From JAJYIW01 sp963781665 (GTDB lineage Bacteria; Chloroflexota; Anaerolineae; Anaerolineales; Anaerolineaceae), in assembly GCA_963781665.1 (NCBI GenBank), contig CAWAGA010000002.1:4898001-4962000 (forward strand): a stretch of DNA of 64,000 nucleotides, given 5' to 3'. Position numbers and translations under genes: made by a program. Of the stretch, positions 1-9,657 are shown piece after piece; positions within the stretch are counted from its first letter, which is position 1, and the number at the start of each line of letters is the position of its first letter. The notes beneath the pieces were generated by a model. The model was not told where the DNA came from, did not search any database, and saw nothing but the letters and a program-made list of their open reading frames with translations.

Positions 1-1
1 T

Positions 2-280
2 ATATTCGATCTGGAAACCATGTTCGTCATTGCCTGGGCCATCGTGGCGCGCCAGGCAGGTTGGCCTGGTTATATCGAGATACTGGTGTTCATCGGAGTT
101 TTATTGGTTACCTTGATTTATCTGTGGCGTATCAAAGCCCTTGACTGGCGGACCAGGCGTGAAAAAGATCCATCCTACCGGCAGTTTCCCTTTGGACCTT
201 TAAACGCCAAAGACAAAGATGACATGGGCAATTCCGGCTCTGGCCCCACAACTCTCGAATCTCAACAAAAAGGATCGTGA
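2..280 (+). CDS. nuoA: NADH-quinone oxidoreductase subunit A, C-terminal part (5' end outside window)
   Basis: Membrane subunit of complex I near the quinone entry site. The reading frame is open from base 2; the first visible residues (IFDLET) match the conserved FDxE region of NuoA in its second membrane helix. A further hydrophobic helix follows (IEILVFIGVLLVTLIYLW) and then a polar tail. The N-terminal helix and start codon lie outside the window. The gene ends one base before the nuoB start, as expected at the head of a nuo operon. The tail is longer and more polar than in many NuoA proteins. Confidence 0.88.
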   Translation: MFDLETMFVIAWAIVARQAGWPGYIEILVFIGVLLVTLIYLWRIKALDWRTRREKDPSYRQFPFGPLNAKDKDDMGNSGSGPTTLESQQKGS

Positions 281-281
281 G

Positions 282-924
282 ATGCAATTTAATTTAACCA
301 AAGCAACTGCTGGAACTTTAAGCAAAGATCTAACAGAAGACACGACTGAAAAAGCCGTGAAACGCGTCATGTTTATGAACTCGTCTCCAGGATTTGCTTG
401 CCTGGGGGCGAAAAAATTCGATCTGGCCTTTTAATTTCGGCCTGTCCTGCTGTTACGTTGAAATGGCAACAAGCCTCACCAGTAAATATGATGTAGCCCG
501 TTTCGGTTCCGAGGTTATCCGCGGCACCCCACGTGAAGCTGACCTGATGGTGATCGCGGGTACAGTGTTTATCAAAATGGCACCGGTTATCAAACGCCTT
601 TACGATCAGATGATGGAACCGAGATGGGTCATTTCCATGGGTTCATGCGCTAATTCGGGCGGAATGTACGATATTTACAGCGTCGTTCAAGGTGTCGACA
701 AGTTCTTACCGGTTGATGTATATGTGCCAGGCTGCCCACCTCGCCCGGATGGTTTTTTGCAAGGTGTCGTTTTGTTAAATAAACTGGTAGGTAATGAAAA
801 ACGCCCACTAAGTTGGGTTGTCGGTCCCCAGGAAGTCATCCGTCCAGAGATGCCTTCTCAACGCGATTTGAAACGACCTGAACGAATACAAGCTACCAAT
901 TTACGTCCTCCGGATGAGGTCTGA
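282..924 (+). CDS. nuoB: NADH-quinone oxidoreductase subunit B, interrupted by an apparent one-base frameshift
   Basis: NuoB carries the N2 [4Fe-4S] cluster that passes electrons to quinone. The ATG at 282 opens a frame encoding about 40 residues up to NSSPGFA; the rest (AWGRKNSIWPFNFGLSCCYVEM to the TGA at 922-924) is in the next frame. Dropping one base near 397-403 gives a continuous protein in which the spacing between FM and WGRKNS equals that of E. coli NuoB as I recall it (eight residues). The cluster ligands are visible: the adjacent CC pair, the Cys of SMGSCANSGG and the Cys of VPGCPPRP. Frame-1 stops upstream confine the shift to 379-434. Because all neighbouring nuo genes are intact, an assembly indel is the likeliest cause; a programmed +1 shift or true mutation cannot be excluded. 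Confidence 0.85.
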
Positions 925-2680
925 TTCAAAAACCATGAATGATCTTCCTAAAGTTCTCCAGGAAATTGAGACAAGATTTGGCAGTGTTTTGGCTATCCAG
1001 CCTACGCGTGATGGCATTCCAACGCTGTGGGCAGCAGATACGCAAGTAAAATCTCTCTTGAAATTCCTCAAAAACGAGATTTCAGCTCCATACAAGATGC
1101 TTTTTGACTTGACGGCAATTGACGAGCGCCAACGGGTCAATCGCCAGGGCCAACCGGAGAGCGATTTCACCGTCGTATATACTTTGCTTTCCTTTGATCG
1201 CAATTCGGACGTCAGGATTAAAGTACCGCTGAAGGAAGATCATCTCAATCTGCCTTCGATCGTAGATATCTGGCCAGCAGCCAATTGGTACGAACGCGAA
1301 GTCTGGGATATGTTCGGCATTACTTTCGACGGGCACCCCAACATGCGCCGGATCCTCATGCCGACGACGTGGCAAGGGCATCCTTTGCGTAAGGATCATC
1401 CAGCCAGGGGAACCGAAATGGGTCCATTCCAGATGCCGGAGGACAAGGAAATTGAGGAGCAGAATGCTCTCCAGTTCCATCCCGAAGAATGGGGATTGGC
1501 AACTAAAAGCGGTGATACCGAATACATGTTCCTGAACTTAGGTCCGCAGCATCCAGGTACACACGGTTTACTCAGGGTTGTGTTGGCTTTGGATGGGGAA
1601 GAGATCGTCGATGCCATTCCTGATATCGGTTACCACCATCGCGGCGCAGAAAAGATGGGAGAACGCCAATCCTGGCATACATTCATCCCTTATACCGACC
1701 GTGTAGATTACCTGGGTGGGGTGATGAACAACTTCCCTTATGTGATGGCGGTCGAGAAATTAGCCGGTATTGAAGTCCCCGCCCGAGCACAGATTATCCG
1801 GGTCATGATGGCTGAAATTTTCCGCATCAGCAGTCACCTGGTCTGGTATGGGACATTCGCCCAGGATTTGGGTGCTATGTCGCCCGTATTTTACATGTTC
1901 AATGATCGTGAACGTGTATTGGGGATCGTCGAAGCTATCTGCGGCGCTCGCCTGCATCCTGCCTGGTTCCGAATCGGCGGAACTGCCCAGGATCTTCCCA
2001 AGGGTTGGGATAAGCTGGTCACAGATTTATTGAACTATCTGGATAAACGTTTGGGCGAATATGACCATATGGTCATGAAAAACAGTATATTTCGAGGACG
2101 GACAGTTGGTGTGGGCAGCTATACCCAGGAAGAAGCCATCGATTGGGGGGTAACCGGACCTGGCCTGCGCTCGACAGGTATTGAATGGGACTGGCGTAAA
2201 AAACGTCCATATTCAAGTTACGATCAGTTTGATTTTGATATTCCCACAGCCCAAACCGGTGATTGCTATGCGAGGGCTGCCGTCCATGTCGAAGAGCTGC
2301 GCCAGAGTGTCCGCATCATCCGCCAATGTGTTGCAAACATGCCTTCTGGCCCCTACAAATCAGATAACCCGCTGGCAGCTCCTCCGGTTAAAGATCGTAC
2401 CATGCACGATATTGAGACTTTGATCAACCATTTCCTGAGTGTTAGTTGGGGACCGGTAATTCCGCCTGGTGAAGCTCTTGTAAACGTTGAAGCCACGAAA
2501 GGGCTCAATGGCTACTACCTCATCAGTGATGGCGGGAATATTTCATATCGAACCCGCATCCGCACTCCATCGTTTGCGCACATGCAGGTTATTCCGCTGT
2601 TAAGTCACGGGTTGATGATACCCGATCTTTTAGCCATTCTTGGCAGTATTGATTACGTGTTATCCGACGTCGATAGGTGA
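914..2680 (+). CDS. nuoC: NADH-quinone oxidoreductase fused subunits C and D
   Basis: Peripheral-arm protein that helps form the quinone-binding chamber. The NuoC (30-kDa) domain fills about residues 1-190 (WYEREVWDMFGITFDGHPNMRRI, then HPLRKD), joined by a short linker to the NuoD (49-kDa) domain from about residue 200 (LGPQHPGTHG, IGYHHRGAEKMGE, ending VLSDVDR). At 588 residues it matches the E. coli NuoCD fusion of about 600; many other bacteria keep C and D as separate genes. The ATG at 914 overlaps the end of nuoB by 11 bases; an ATG at 935 is an alternative start. No defects are seen. Confidence 0.96.
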   Translation: MRSDSKTMNDLPKVLQEIETRFGSVLAIQPTRDGIPTLWAADTQVKSLLKFLKNEISAPYKMLFDLTAIDERQRVNRQGQPESDFTVVYTLLSFDRNSDVRIKVPLKEDHLNLPSIVDIWPAANWYEREVWDMFGITFDGHPNMRRILMPTTWQGHPLRKDHPARGTEMGPFQMPEDKEIEEQNALQFHPEEWGLATKSGDTEYMFLNLGPQHPGTHGLLRVVLALDGEEIVDAIPDIGYHHRGAEKMGERQSWHTFIPYTDRVDYLGGVMNNFPYVMAVEKLAGIEVPARAQIIRVMMAEIFRISSHLVWYGTFAQDLGAMSPVFYMFNDRERVLGIVEAICGARLHPAWFRIGGTAQDLPKGWDKLVTDLLNYLDKRLGEYDHMVMKNSIFRGRTVGVGSYTQEEAIDWGVTGPGLRSTGIEWDWRKKRPYSSYDQFDFDIPTAQTGDCYARAAVHVEELRQSVRIIRQCVANMPSGPYKSDNPLAAPPVKDRTMHDIETLINHFLSVSWGPVIPPGEALVNVEATKGLNGYYLISDGGNISYRTRIRTPSFAHMQVIPLLSHGLMIPDLLAILGSIDYVLSDVDR

Positions 2681-2683
2681 AAA

Positions 2684-3163
2684 ATGCTTTCTGATGATGA
2701 AATTAAGGAGATCGAGGCCGAAATTCCACATTATGCTGAAAAACAATCTGTTTGTATCGATGCCTTGAAGATAGTTCAAAAGCATCGAGGAGGTTGGGTT
2801 TCTGACAAATCCTTGTACGATGTGGCATCCTTTCTCGATATGTCCCCTGAAGACCTGGATGGTGTTGCTACCTTTTATAACCTCATTTTTCGGAAACCGG
2901 TTGGCAAGCACGTCATCCTCCTCTGCAATAGTGTCAGTTGTTACGTGATGGGCTATGAAAAGGTCAGCCAATATTTCAAAGAGAAAATGAACCTGGAATT
3001 TGGGCAGACTACTCCGGACGGCAATTTTACGCTCCTTCCTACGGCATGCCTGGGAATTTGCGATCATGCACCTGCCATGATGGTCGATGAGGATACGTAT
3101 ACCGATCTTAATCCTGAAAGCATCGCACCCATTCTTGCTAATTACATCCGTGGAAAGGAATAG
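2684..3163 (+). CDS. nuoE: NADH-quinone oxidoreductase subunit E
   Basis: Thioredoxin-fold protein of the NADH-oxidising module, carrying [2Fe-2S] cluster N1a. The four ligands appear as CNSVSC and, about 35 residues later, CLGIC. The N-terminal helical part (IDALKIVQKHRGGWVS, LDGVATFYNLIF) is typical. It is 159 residues long, the usual size. It starts three bases after the nuoCD stop and is followed at one base by nuoF, so NuoE and NuoF are made together. Confidence 0.95.
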   Translation: MLSDDEIKEIEAEIPHYAEKQSVCIDALKIVQKHRGGWVSDKSLYDVASFLDMSPEDLDGVATFYNLIFRKPVGKHVILLCNSVSCYVMGYEKVSQYFKEKMNLEFGQTTPDGNFTLLPTACLGICDHAPAMMVDEDTYTDLNPESIAPILANYIRGKE

Positions 3164-3164
3164 C

Positions 3165-4442
3165 ATGGAGCAACCACTGACGCACCTGATTAGAAAGGGA
3201 CAGGAACCCCTCAGCTTAAAGGAGTATGTGGCAGCAGGCGGTTACCAAAGCGTTCAAAAAGCCTTGAAGGAGCTCAAGCCTCAACAAATTACAGATTTGA
3301 TTAAGACTTCGGATCTGCGGGGTCGAGGCGGAGCTGGTTTTCCAACCGGGATGAAATGGAGTTTCGTCCCTATGGGTCCGGATGCCCCCCATCCAAAATA
3401 TCTGGTCGTCAATGCCGATGAAATGGAACCAGGTACTTTCAAAGATCGCATGCTTCTTGAAGGGAATCCGCATCAACTGATAGAAGGCATTATCTGTACG
3501 TGCTATGCCATTCAAGCCAACACCGCATATATTTTCTTACGATGGGAGTATCGCCTGGCGGAAAAACGCTTGCAGAAAGCCATCGCCGAGGCTTTAGAAG
3601 CCGGGTATCTGGGAGATCACGTTCTGGGAACCGATTATGGCTTGCAGGTTTATTTGCATATCAGTGCAGGACGATACATGTGCGGCGAAGAGACCGGTAT
3701 GTTGAATGCGCTCGAGGGAAAACGAGCCAACCCACGATCCAAGCCACCCTTCCCGGCAGTTGTTGGCTTATGGGGAAAACCAACCGTCATAAACAACGTC
3801 GAGACGATCTCTAATGTTTCACACATTGTCATTAATGGTCCAGGGTGGTTTAAGAATTCGAGTCTTTCCACCGATGGAGGAACCAAAATATTTGGCATCA
3901 GTGGTAGAGTGAAAAAACCAGGCGCGTGGGAGCTGCCCATGGGTACCCCAATGCGTGAGATATTCGAATCATATGCAGGCGGGATGCAAGACGGTTATCA
4001 ATTACGGGCGATCATTCCCGGGGGGGCATCCACCGAGTTCGTAACTCCCGACCAGATGGACGTCAAAATGGATTATGACAGTTTACCCAAGGTCGGCAGC
4101 CGGCTTGGAACCGGGACGATGATCGCTTTGGACGATCATACCTGCCCAATTGGGATGCTCTTGAACATGGAAAATTTCTTTGCTCAAGAATCATGCGGCT
4201 GGTGTACTCCTTGTTGGGCCGGATTGCACTGGATTGCCCAGATACTTCAGGATTTCGAAAATGGACAGGGACGGGAAGAAGACCTGGGAGTACTGGAATC
4301 ACAGGCCCGGCTGCTTGGATCTCCCGGTCGGACTTTTTGCGCCCTTGCTCCTGGAGCGGTTGAACCACTTGCATCGGCGTTAAAATACTTCCACGATGAT
4401 TTCATGCAGCACATTCAACATAAAGGTTGTCCCTGGAGGTAA
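3165..4442 (+). CDS. nuoF: NADH-quinone oxidoreductase subunit F (NADH- and FMN-binding)
   Basis: Binds NADH and FMN and carries [4Fe-4S] cluster N3; the electron entry point of complex I. Visible motifs are RGRGGAGFPTGMKW (FMN/NADH loop), CGEETGMLNALEGKR and the cluster ligands ESCGWCTPC with the later Cys in FCALAPGAVEP. It is 425 residues long, lacks the N-terminal thioredoxin-like and C-terminal ferredoxin extensions of the hydrogenase-linked homologues at 51323 and 53651, and resembles the enterobacterial form. The ATG at 3165 is chosen over upstream in-frame codons because GGAAAGGAA lies directly before it and it follows the nuoE stop by one base. Confidence 0.96.
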   Translation: MEQPLTHLIRKGQEPLSLKEYVAAGGYQSVQKALKELKPQQITDLIKTSDLRGRGGAGFPTGMKWSFVPMGPDAPHPKYLVVNADEMEPGTFKDRMLLEGNPHQLIEGIICTCYAIQANTAYIFLRWEYRLAEKRLQKAIAEALEAGYLGDHVLGTDYGLQVYLHISAGRYMCGEETGMLNALEGKRANPRSKPPFPAVVGLWGKPTVINNVETISNVSHIVINGPGWFKNSSLSTDGGTKIFGISGRVKKPGAWELPMGTPMREIFESYAGGMQDGYQLRAIIPGGASTEFVTPDQMDVKMDYDSLPKVGSRLGTGTMIALDDHTCPIGMLLNMENFFAQESCGWCTPCWAGLHWIAQILQDFENGQGREEDLGVLESQARLLGSPGRTFCALAPGAVEPLASALKYFHDDFMQHIQHKGCPWR

Positions 4443-4444
4443 TT

Positions 4445-7162
4445 ATGCCAACAATTTACGTGGAAGGACAACCTTACGAAGTCCGTGATGGTCTTAACCT
4501 GCTCCAGGCCTGTCTTGAGCTGGGTTTTGATTTACCATATTTCTGCTGGCATCCAGCGATGGGCTCAGTTGGCGCTTGCCGCCAGTGTGCGGTCAAGCAG
4601 TTTAAAGACGAGAATGACACCCGCGGCCGGATAGTCATGGCCTGCATGACCCCAGCTTCACAAGGAACTCGTATCTCAATCGCCGATATTGAGGCGCAAA
4701 AATTCAGGGAAAGCGTGACCGAGTGGATGATGATGAGCCATCCGCACGACTGCCCGGTGTGCGATGAAGGCGGTGAATGCCACCTGCAAGATATGACCGT
4801 GATGACCGGCCATAATTATCGCGGGTATCGAGGCTTCAAACGCACGTTTGTCAATCAAGACCTGGGGCCGCTGGTCAACCATGAAATGAACCGCTGTATC
4901 CAATGCTACCGCTGCGTCCGCTTCTACCGGGAATATGCTGGTGGAAAGGACCTCAACTCATATATGAACCGCGACCAGGTTTATTTTGGTCGCCACAAAG
5001 ACGGTGTGTTGGAAAGCGAATTCAGTGGAAATCTGGTCGAGATCTGCCCGACCGGGGTATTTACCGACAAAACATTAAAGAAACACTTTACTCGCAAATG
5101 GGACGAACAATCAGCTCCTTCGATCTGCGTCCACTGCAGCCTGGGCTGCAATACCATGCCCGGTGAGCGCTACGGCACCCTGCGCCGGATTCGTAACCGC
5201 TACAACGGTGAAGTAAACGGTTACTTCCTTTGCGACCGCGGCCGTTATGGTTACGAATTCGTCAACGACCAACACCGTATCCACAACTCCCGCCAGGTAT
5301 CAAGAACCGATCCATTGTCAAAAGTGGATGTCATGAATGCCTTGAAGTCGATGTTGGGGGGAGACAAAAAGGTCATCGGAATTGGCTCGCCGCGGGCTTC
5401 ACTTGAAGCGAACTTTAGCCTTAGGGCATTGGTTGGACCGGATCATTTTTACCAGGGCATACCGGAATCTGTGACTCACCTGGTAAACGAGGTCCTGGGA
5501 ATCCTGCGAAATGGATCTGCCGGGTCAGCCTCACTCAAAGACGTCGAAAAGAGTGATGCGGTTCTCCTGTTAGGTGAGGATGTTACCAACACTGCCCCAA
5601 TGCTATCCCTTGCACTGCGCCAGTCTGTACGTCAGAAACCGGTGAAGATGGCAGGCAAAGCACGTATTGCAGCCTGGGACGATCACTCCGTTCGTGAGTA
5701 CCTTCAGGGTGAGAAAGGACCTCTTTATATCACCGCATTGACGGATACGCGCCTTGATGACGTTGCCAAACAGACCTTCCATGGTTCACCGGAAGACCAG
5801 GCTCGTTTGGGTTATGCCGTTGCGCATATCATCGACCCGTTAGCTCCTGAAATCCAGGATTTGCCAGATGATCTTCAGGTGTTAGCAAATAAGATCGCCG
5901 AAGATTTACAAAGTGCAGAGAGCCCCCTAGTCGTATCTGGCACGGGTCTTGGAAATTTAGCTGTTATCCAGGCAGCAGCCAATGTAGCCTGGGCATTGTG
6001 CAAAACCGGCCATCCGGCGAAAATTGCGTTCGCTCTACCAGCAGTGAACAGCATGGGATTGGCGATGATAGGCGGTTTACCCTTGGAGAGAGCCATCCAG
6101 GAGGTTGAAGAACAAAATATTGACACGATCGTCATCGTTGAAAATGACCTCTACAAAGAAGGCAAGCCAGAACAGATCGAGAATCTGTTCTCCCATGCCG
6201 ATCAAGTGATCGTTCTGGACTATCTCGAAAACCGCACTACTGAAAATGCCCACCTGTTGTTGCCAGCTGCTACATTTGCCAAATCACAAGGCACCTTCGT
6301 CAATAATGAAGGGCGTGCCCAACGTTTCTTTTCCGTTTTCGTACCGGCCGGCGATGTGCAGGCAAGCTGGAGCTGGCTACAGGCGTTCATCGAGCTAGGC
6401 ACCTCGCAACAGAATCCTGCCTGGCAAACACACGACGAATTATTAGAAGTCATATCGAAAGATATTCCTGAATTGAGACCCATTCTGGAAATTGCACCCC
6501 CATCTGATTTTAGAATCGGAGGTATGAAAATTCCGCGTGAATCTGCCCGATACAGCGGACGGACAGCCATGCACGCAAACAACAACGTTAGTGAACCCAA
6601 ACCACCTCAGGATCCAGAATCTCCCTTATCTTATACGATGGAAGGCAGTCGCTTGCAGCCACCATCATCGCTTATTACCGAATTCTGGCAGCCGGGTTGG
6701 AACTCGATCCAATCCCTGAATAAATTCCAGCAAGAAATTGGCGGCTCGCTGCGGGGCGGCGACCCGGGTAAACGACTGCTCGCACCGCCAGAGCAAAGTG
6801 AAACTGATTATTATCCTGCCCCGGAGCAGATTTCATCTACTTACGAAGGTGAATGGCAGTTTGTCCCTATCTATCATATTTTCGGCTCAGAAGAATTAAG
6901 CGTCCATTCGCCAGGCATCGCCCAACTCTCTCCCCAAGCATACATCCTCCTCAATCCAGATGATATTGCATCCCTCGGATCAGAATCTGTAACATACCGG
7001 TTGGATGGCATCCAACAAAGCCTTCCGGTAAAAAGTGATGCCGGGTTGCCATCCGGGCTGGTTGGCCTTCCCGTTGGCCTACCTGGATTAGCTGCGCTAT
7101 TCCCATTTGGCTGGGGAAAACTTGAGCCGGCATCATCTTCGGCAGGATGGAGCAGCAAATAA
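4445..7162 (+). CDS. nuoG: NADH-quinone oxidoreductase subunit G
   Basis: Large iron-sulphur subunit of complex I, 905 residues, close to the length of E. coli NuoG. The order is a [2Fe-2S] ferredoxin domain (CWHPAMGSVGACRQC), a His-Cys3 [4Fe-4S] site (HDCPVCDEGGEC), a second [4Fe-4S] site (CIQCYRC with CPTG), then a molybdopterin-oxidoreductase-like domain opening with CVHCSLGC and a later Cys in FLCDRGRYGY. That last set matches the off-pathway N7 cluster retained in E. coli-type NuoG. The C-terminal 200 residues are less conserved. The start at 4445 has GGAGG eight bases upstream and follows the nuoF stop by two bases; an in-frame TTG at 4427 is less likely. Confidence 0.95.
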   Translation: MPTIYVEGQPYEVRDGLNLLQACLELGFDLPYFCWHPAMGSVGACRQCAVKQFKDENDTRGRIVMACMTPASQGTRISIADIEAQKFRESVTEWMMMSHPHDCPVCDEGGECHLQDMTVMTGHNYRGYRGFKRTFVNQDLGPLVNHEMNRCIQCYRCVRFYREYAGGKDLNSYMNRDQVYFGRHKDGVLESEFSGNLVEICPTGVFTDKTLKKHFTRKWDEQSAPSICVHCSLGCNTMPGERYGTLRRIRNRYNGEVNGYFLCDRGRYGYEFVNDQHRIHNSRQVSRTDPLSKVDVMNALKSMLGGDKKVIGIGSPRASLEANFSLRALVGPDHFYQGIPESVTHLVNEVLGILRNGSAGSASLKDVEKSDAVLLLGEDVTNTAPMLSLALRQSVRQKPVKMAGKARIAAWDDHSVREYLQGEKGPLYITALTDTRLDDVAKQTFHGSPEDQARLGYAVAHIIDPLAPEIQDLPDDLQVLANKIAEDLQSAESPLVVSGTGLGNLAVIQAAANVAWALCKTGHPAKIAFALPAVNSMGLAMIGGLPLERAIQEVEEQNIDTIVIVENDLYKEGKPEQIENLFSHADQVIVLDYLENRTTENAHLLLPAATFAKSQGTFVNNEGRAQRFFSVFVPAGDVQASWSWLQAFIELGTSQQNPAWQTHDELLEVISKDIPELRPILEIAPPSDFRIGGMKIPRESARYSGRTAMHANNNVSEPKPPQDPESPLSYTMEGSRLQPPSSLITEFWQPGWNSIQSLNKFQQEIGGSLRGGDPGKRLLAPPEQSETDYYPAPEQISSTYEGEWQFVPIYHIFGSEELSVHSPGIAQLSPQAYILLNPDDIASLGSESVTYRLDGIQQSLPVKSDAGLPSGLVGLPVGLPGLAALFPFGWGKLEPASSSAGWSSK

Positions 7163-7163
7163 T

Positions 7164-8123
7164 ATGAATGAAACCGTCTATCACGTGATCGTTTTGATCG
7201 TCATCCTGTTTGGTGCTATCACGGTAGCTGCCGGGATGATCTTTTTTGAACGTCGTTTGCTGGCAGTCTGGCAAAACCGCAGCGGTCCCAATCGGGTCGG
7301 ACCTTTCGGGACGCTCCAGGTCGTTGCCGACATGATCAAGATCTTCACGAAAGAAGATTGGATCGCTCCATTTGCCGATAAGCCGGTTTTTGTAATCGCG
7401 CCGACCATCGTTATGTTCACCGTATTGATGACATTCGCGATCATTCCCTTCAGTCCCAATTTTGTTGTCGCTGATCTCAACATCGGACTGCTCTTTTTCC
7501 TGGGACTTTCTTCTTTGGGTGTTTACAGCGTCGTGCTGGCTGGTTGGTCGTCGAATAATAAGTACTCATTGTTAGGTGCAATCCGGGCTGCTGCCCAAAT
7601 GGTCAGCTACGAAGTTTTCATGGCACTCTCGTTAATGGGTGTTGTGATAATGGCTGGCTCACTGAACCTCAGTACAATTGTCGAAGCCCAGCAGAAATTG
7701 TGGAACGTCATCCCTCAATTCTTAGGTTTCGTCGTCTTTTTGATTGCCGGGATCGCCGAAGCCCGCCGCTTACCATTCGATCTGGGAGAATCAGAGAGCT
7801 CATTGGTAGCAGGGTTTCACACAGAATATTCCGGAATCAAATTTGGCATGTTCTTCGTGGGGGAATACCTGGGGGTGGCCATGATGTCTTGCATGATAAC
7901 CGCCTTGTTTTTTGGGGGTTGGCTTGGACCTGCGCCTATCCCGCCGTTTATTTGGTTTATCCTAAAGGCATTCATCTTCATGGCCTTTTTTATTTTGCTG
8001 CGGGCGTCCATGCCTCGCCCACGCCCAGACCAGCTTATGACCCTGGGCTGGAAAGTGCTGCTGCCCCTGGCGTTGTTAAATCTGGTTGTCACCGGAGGGA
8101 TCGTCCTGGCTACCGCTCATTGA
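7164..8123 (+). CDS. nuoH: NADH-quinone oxidoreductase subunit H
   Basis: Membrane subunit that connects the quinone site to the proton channels. The 319-residue protein has about eight hydrophobic helices and the conserved charged loop AEARRLPFDLGESESSLVAGFHTEYSG that carries the E-channel glutamates. The N-terminal motif ERRLLAVWQNRSGPNRVG is also diagnostic. Its ATG lies one base after the nuoG stop. Confidence 0.96.
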   Translation: MNETVYHVIVLIVILFGAITVAAGMIFFERRLLAVWQNRSGPNRVGPFGTLQVVADMIKIFTKEDWIAPFADKPVFVIAPTIVMFTVLMTFAIIPFSPNFVVADLNIGLLFFLGLSSLGVYSVVLAGWSSNNKYSLLGAIRAAAQMVSYEVFMALSLMGVVIMAGSLNLSTIVEAQQKLWNVIPQFLGFVVFLIAGIAEARRLPFDLGESESSLVAGFHTEYSGIKFGMFFVGEYLGVAMMSCMITALFFGGWLGPAPIPPFIWFILKAFIFMAFFILLRASMPRPRPDQLMTLGWKVLLPLALLNLVVTGGIVLATAH

Positions 8124-8168
8124 TAATTCAGGATTGTAATTACCGTTTACACCTAGATAAAGGACATT

Positions 8169-8684
8169 ATGCTAAGTCTCTTACGAACAATTTTTGACGT
8201 ATTTATTCATATGTTCCGCCCGCGGGTGACCGTCCAATATCCCGAACAGAAGAATTATCTTCCACCTCGTTGGAAAGGCAGGATCATCCTTTCACGCGAT
8301 CCGGACGGGGCTGAACGTTGTGTTGCTTGTTACTTATGTGCAGTTGCCTGCCCCGTTGACTGCATTTCGCTCCAGGCGACTGAAGACGAATCTGGCCGCC
8401 GCTATCCGGAATTTTTCCGCATCAATTTCTCGCGCTGCATCTTCTGTGGTTATTGTGAAGAAGCCTGCCCTACCTATGCCATTCAGCTCACTCCTGATTT
8501 CGAAATGGCCGAGTATGACCGCCAGAACCTGGTGTACGAAAAGGAAGACCTATTGATTTCAGGCACTGGGAAATACCCTGATTACAATTTTTACCGGGTA
8601 TCAGGTCTGGCGATCAATGACAAAGGAAAAGGTGAAGCCGAGAGAGAAAAACCGCCGGTCGATCTTCACACTTTATTGCCATAA
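8169..8684 (+). CDS. nuoI: NADH-quinone oxidoreductase subunit I (two [4Fe-4S] ferredoxin)
   Basis: Carries clusters N6a and N6b between NuoG and NuoB. Two classical ferredoxin motifs are visible: CVACYLCAVACPVDC and CIFCGYCEEACPTYA. An N-terminal amphipathic stretch (LLRTIFDVFIHMFRP) is typical of the membrane-facing helix. It is 171 residues, near the family norm. A 45-base gap separates it from nuoH; AAAGGACA precedes the ATG. Confidence 0.95.
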   Translation: MLSLLRTIFDVFIHMFRPRVTVQYPEQKNYLPPRWKGRIILSRDPDGAERCVACYLCAVACPVDCISLQATEDESGRRYPEFFRINFSRCIFCGYCEEACPTYAIQLTPDFEMAEYDRQNLVYEKEDLLISGTGKYPDYNFYRVSGLAINDKGKGEAEREKPPVDLHTLLP

Positions 8685-8696
8685 TTTCGAGGTGCA

Positions 8697-9302
8697 ATGA
8701 ATGTAGTCTTCTATCTTTCAGCTCTAGTCGCCATTCTGGCAACGATCATGGTTGTGACGCGCCTGAACATCATGCACGCCCTTCTTTACATGATCGTTTC
8801 GCTCCTGGCAGTAGCCGTCGTTTTTTACACCCTTGGAGCGCCATTTGTGGCAGCCCTCGAGGTGATTGTCTATGCTGGGGCGATCATGGTCCTGTTTATC
8901 TTTGCCATCATGCTTCTCAACCTGGGCACTCAAACGATCGAACAGGAAAGGTTATGGCTGAATACCACCGGTTGGATCGGTCCTTCAATTCTGGCCTTGA
9001 TCTTGTTGGTAGAGATCGGATACATAATCAGCAGCCGGTCATATCCACCAGGTGGAACCATCATCGAACCGACCGAAGTTGGGGTTTCGTTATTCGGACC
9101 TTATCTTCTAGGTGTTGAGCTTGCTTCATTTTTATTACTGGCTGGCCTGGTCGGTGCTCGCCATATTGGCCAGCGCAGTAAGGCAGATCAGAATTCAGTA
9201 GCCATACACGAAAATAGTCAGACCCAAGATAAGCCGGTCGATACCAAGGAAGAACGGATGCAAGCAGACGCCGAACCTCAAAAAATGGCAACCAATCGTT
9301 GA
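8697..9302 (+). CDS. nuoJ: NADH-quinone oxidoreductase subunit J
   Basis: Membrane subunit of complex I. Five hydrophobic helices fill residues 1-160, including the conserved ALEVIVYAGAIMVLFIFAIMLL segment with its pi-bulge-type helix. The C-terminal 40 residues (QRSKADQNSVAIHENSQ onward) are polar and presumably cytoplasmic, a longer tail than in E. coli. GAGGTG precedes the ATG. Confidence 0.94.
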   Translation: MNVVFYLSALVAILATIMVVTRLNIMHALLYMIVSLLAVAVVFYTLGAPFVAALEVIVYAGAIMVLFIFAIMLLNLGTQTIEQERLWLNTTGWIGPSILALILLVEIGYIISSRSYPPGGTIIEPTEVGVSLFGPYLLGVELASFLLLAGLVGARHIGQRSKADQNSVAIHENSQTQDKPVDTKEERMQADAEPQKMATNR

Positions 9303-9347
9303 AGAGACTTAGATATTTGTGCGAAATGGATTAAAGGAGTGAAATAA

Positions 9348-9656
9348 ATGGCATCGATACCAATGGAGCAGGGCTTATTTCTAGCAGCCATACTTTTTAC
9401 CATTGGCCTTCTGGGTGTCCTGATGCGGCGCAACATCATCTTTATTTTAGTTTCAATAGAGATCATGCTCAACGCTGCTGGCCTGGGGTTTATCGTCGCA
9501 GGCTCACATTGGGGACAGCCTGACGGCCAGGTGATGTTTATTTTTATCCTGGCAGTCGCTGCCGCTGAAGTCTCGGTCGGCCTGGCCCTCGTCATGCAGC
9601 TTTACCGGCGCTTCAAGAACCTTGATACCGATCACGCCAGCCAGATGAGAGGATAA
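9348..9656 (+). CDS. nuoK: NADH-quinone oxidoreductase subunit K
   Basis: Small antiporter-like membrane subunit (102 residues, MrpC-related). Three helices are seen, with conserved glutamates in VSIEIMLNAAG and AAAEVSVGLAL that form part of the proton channel. AAAGGAGTG precedes the ATG. It ends one base before nuoL. Confidence 0.96.
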   Translation: MASIPMEQGLFLAAILFTIGLLGVLMRRNIIFILVSIEIMLNAAGLGFIVAGSHWGQPDGQVMFIFILAVAAAEVSVGLALVMQLYRRFKNLDTDHASQMRG

Positions 9657-9657
9657 G

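Noticed and set aside
379..434. Programmed +1 frameshift in nuoB
   Set aside because: No known slippery pattern or stimulatory structure is evident, and two other genes show the same kind of one-base break, so an indel error is simpler.
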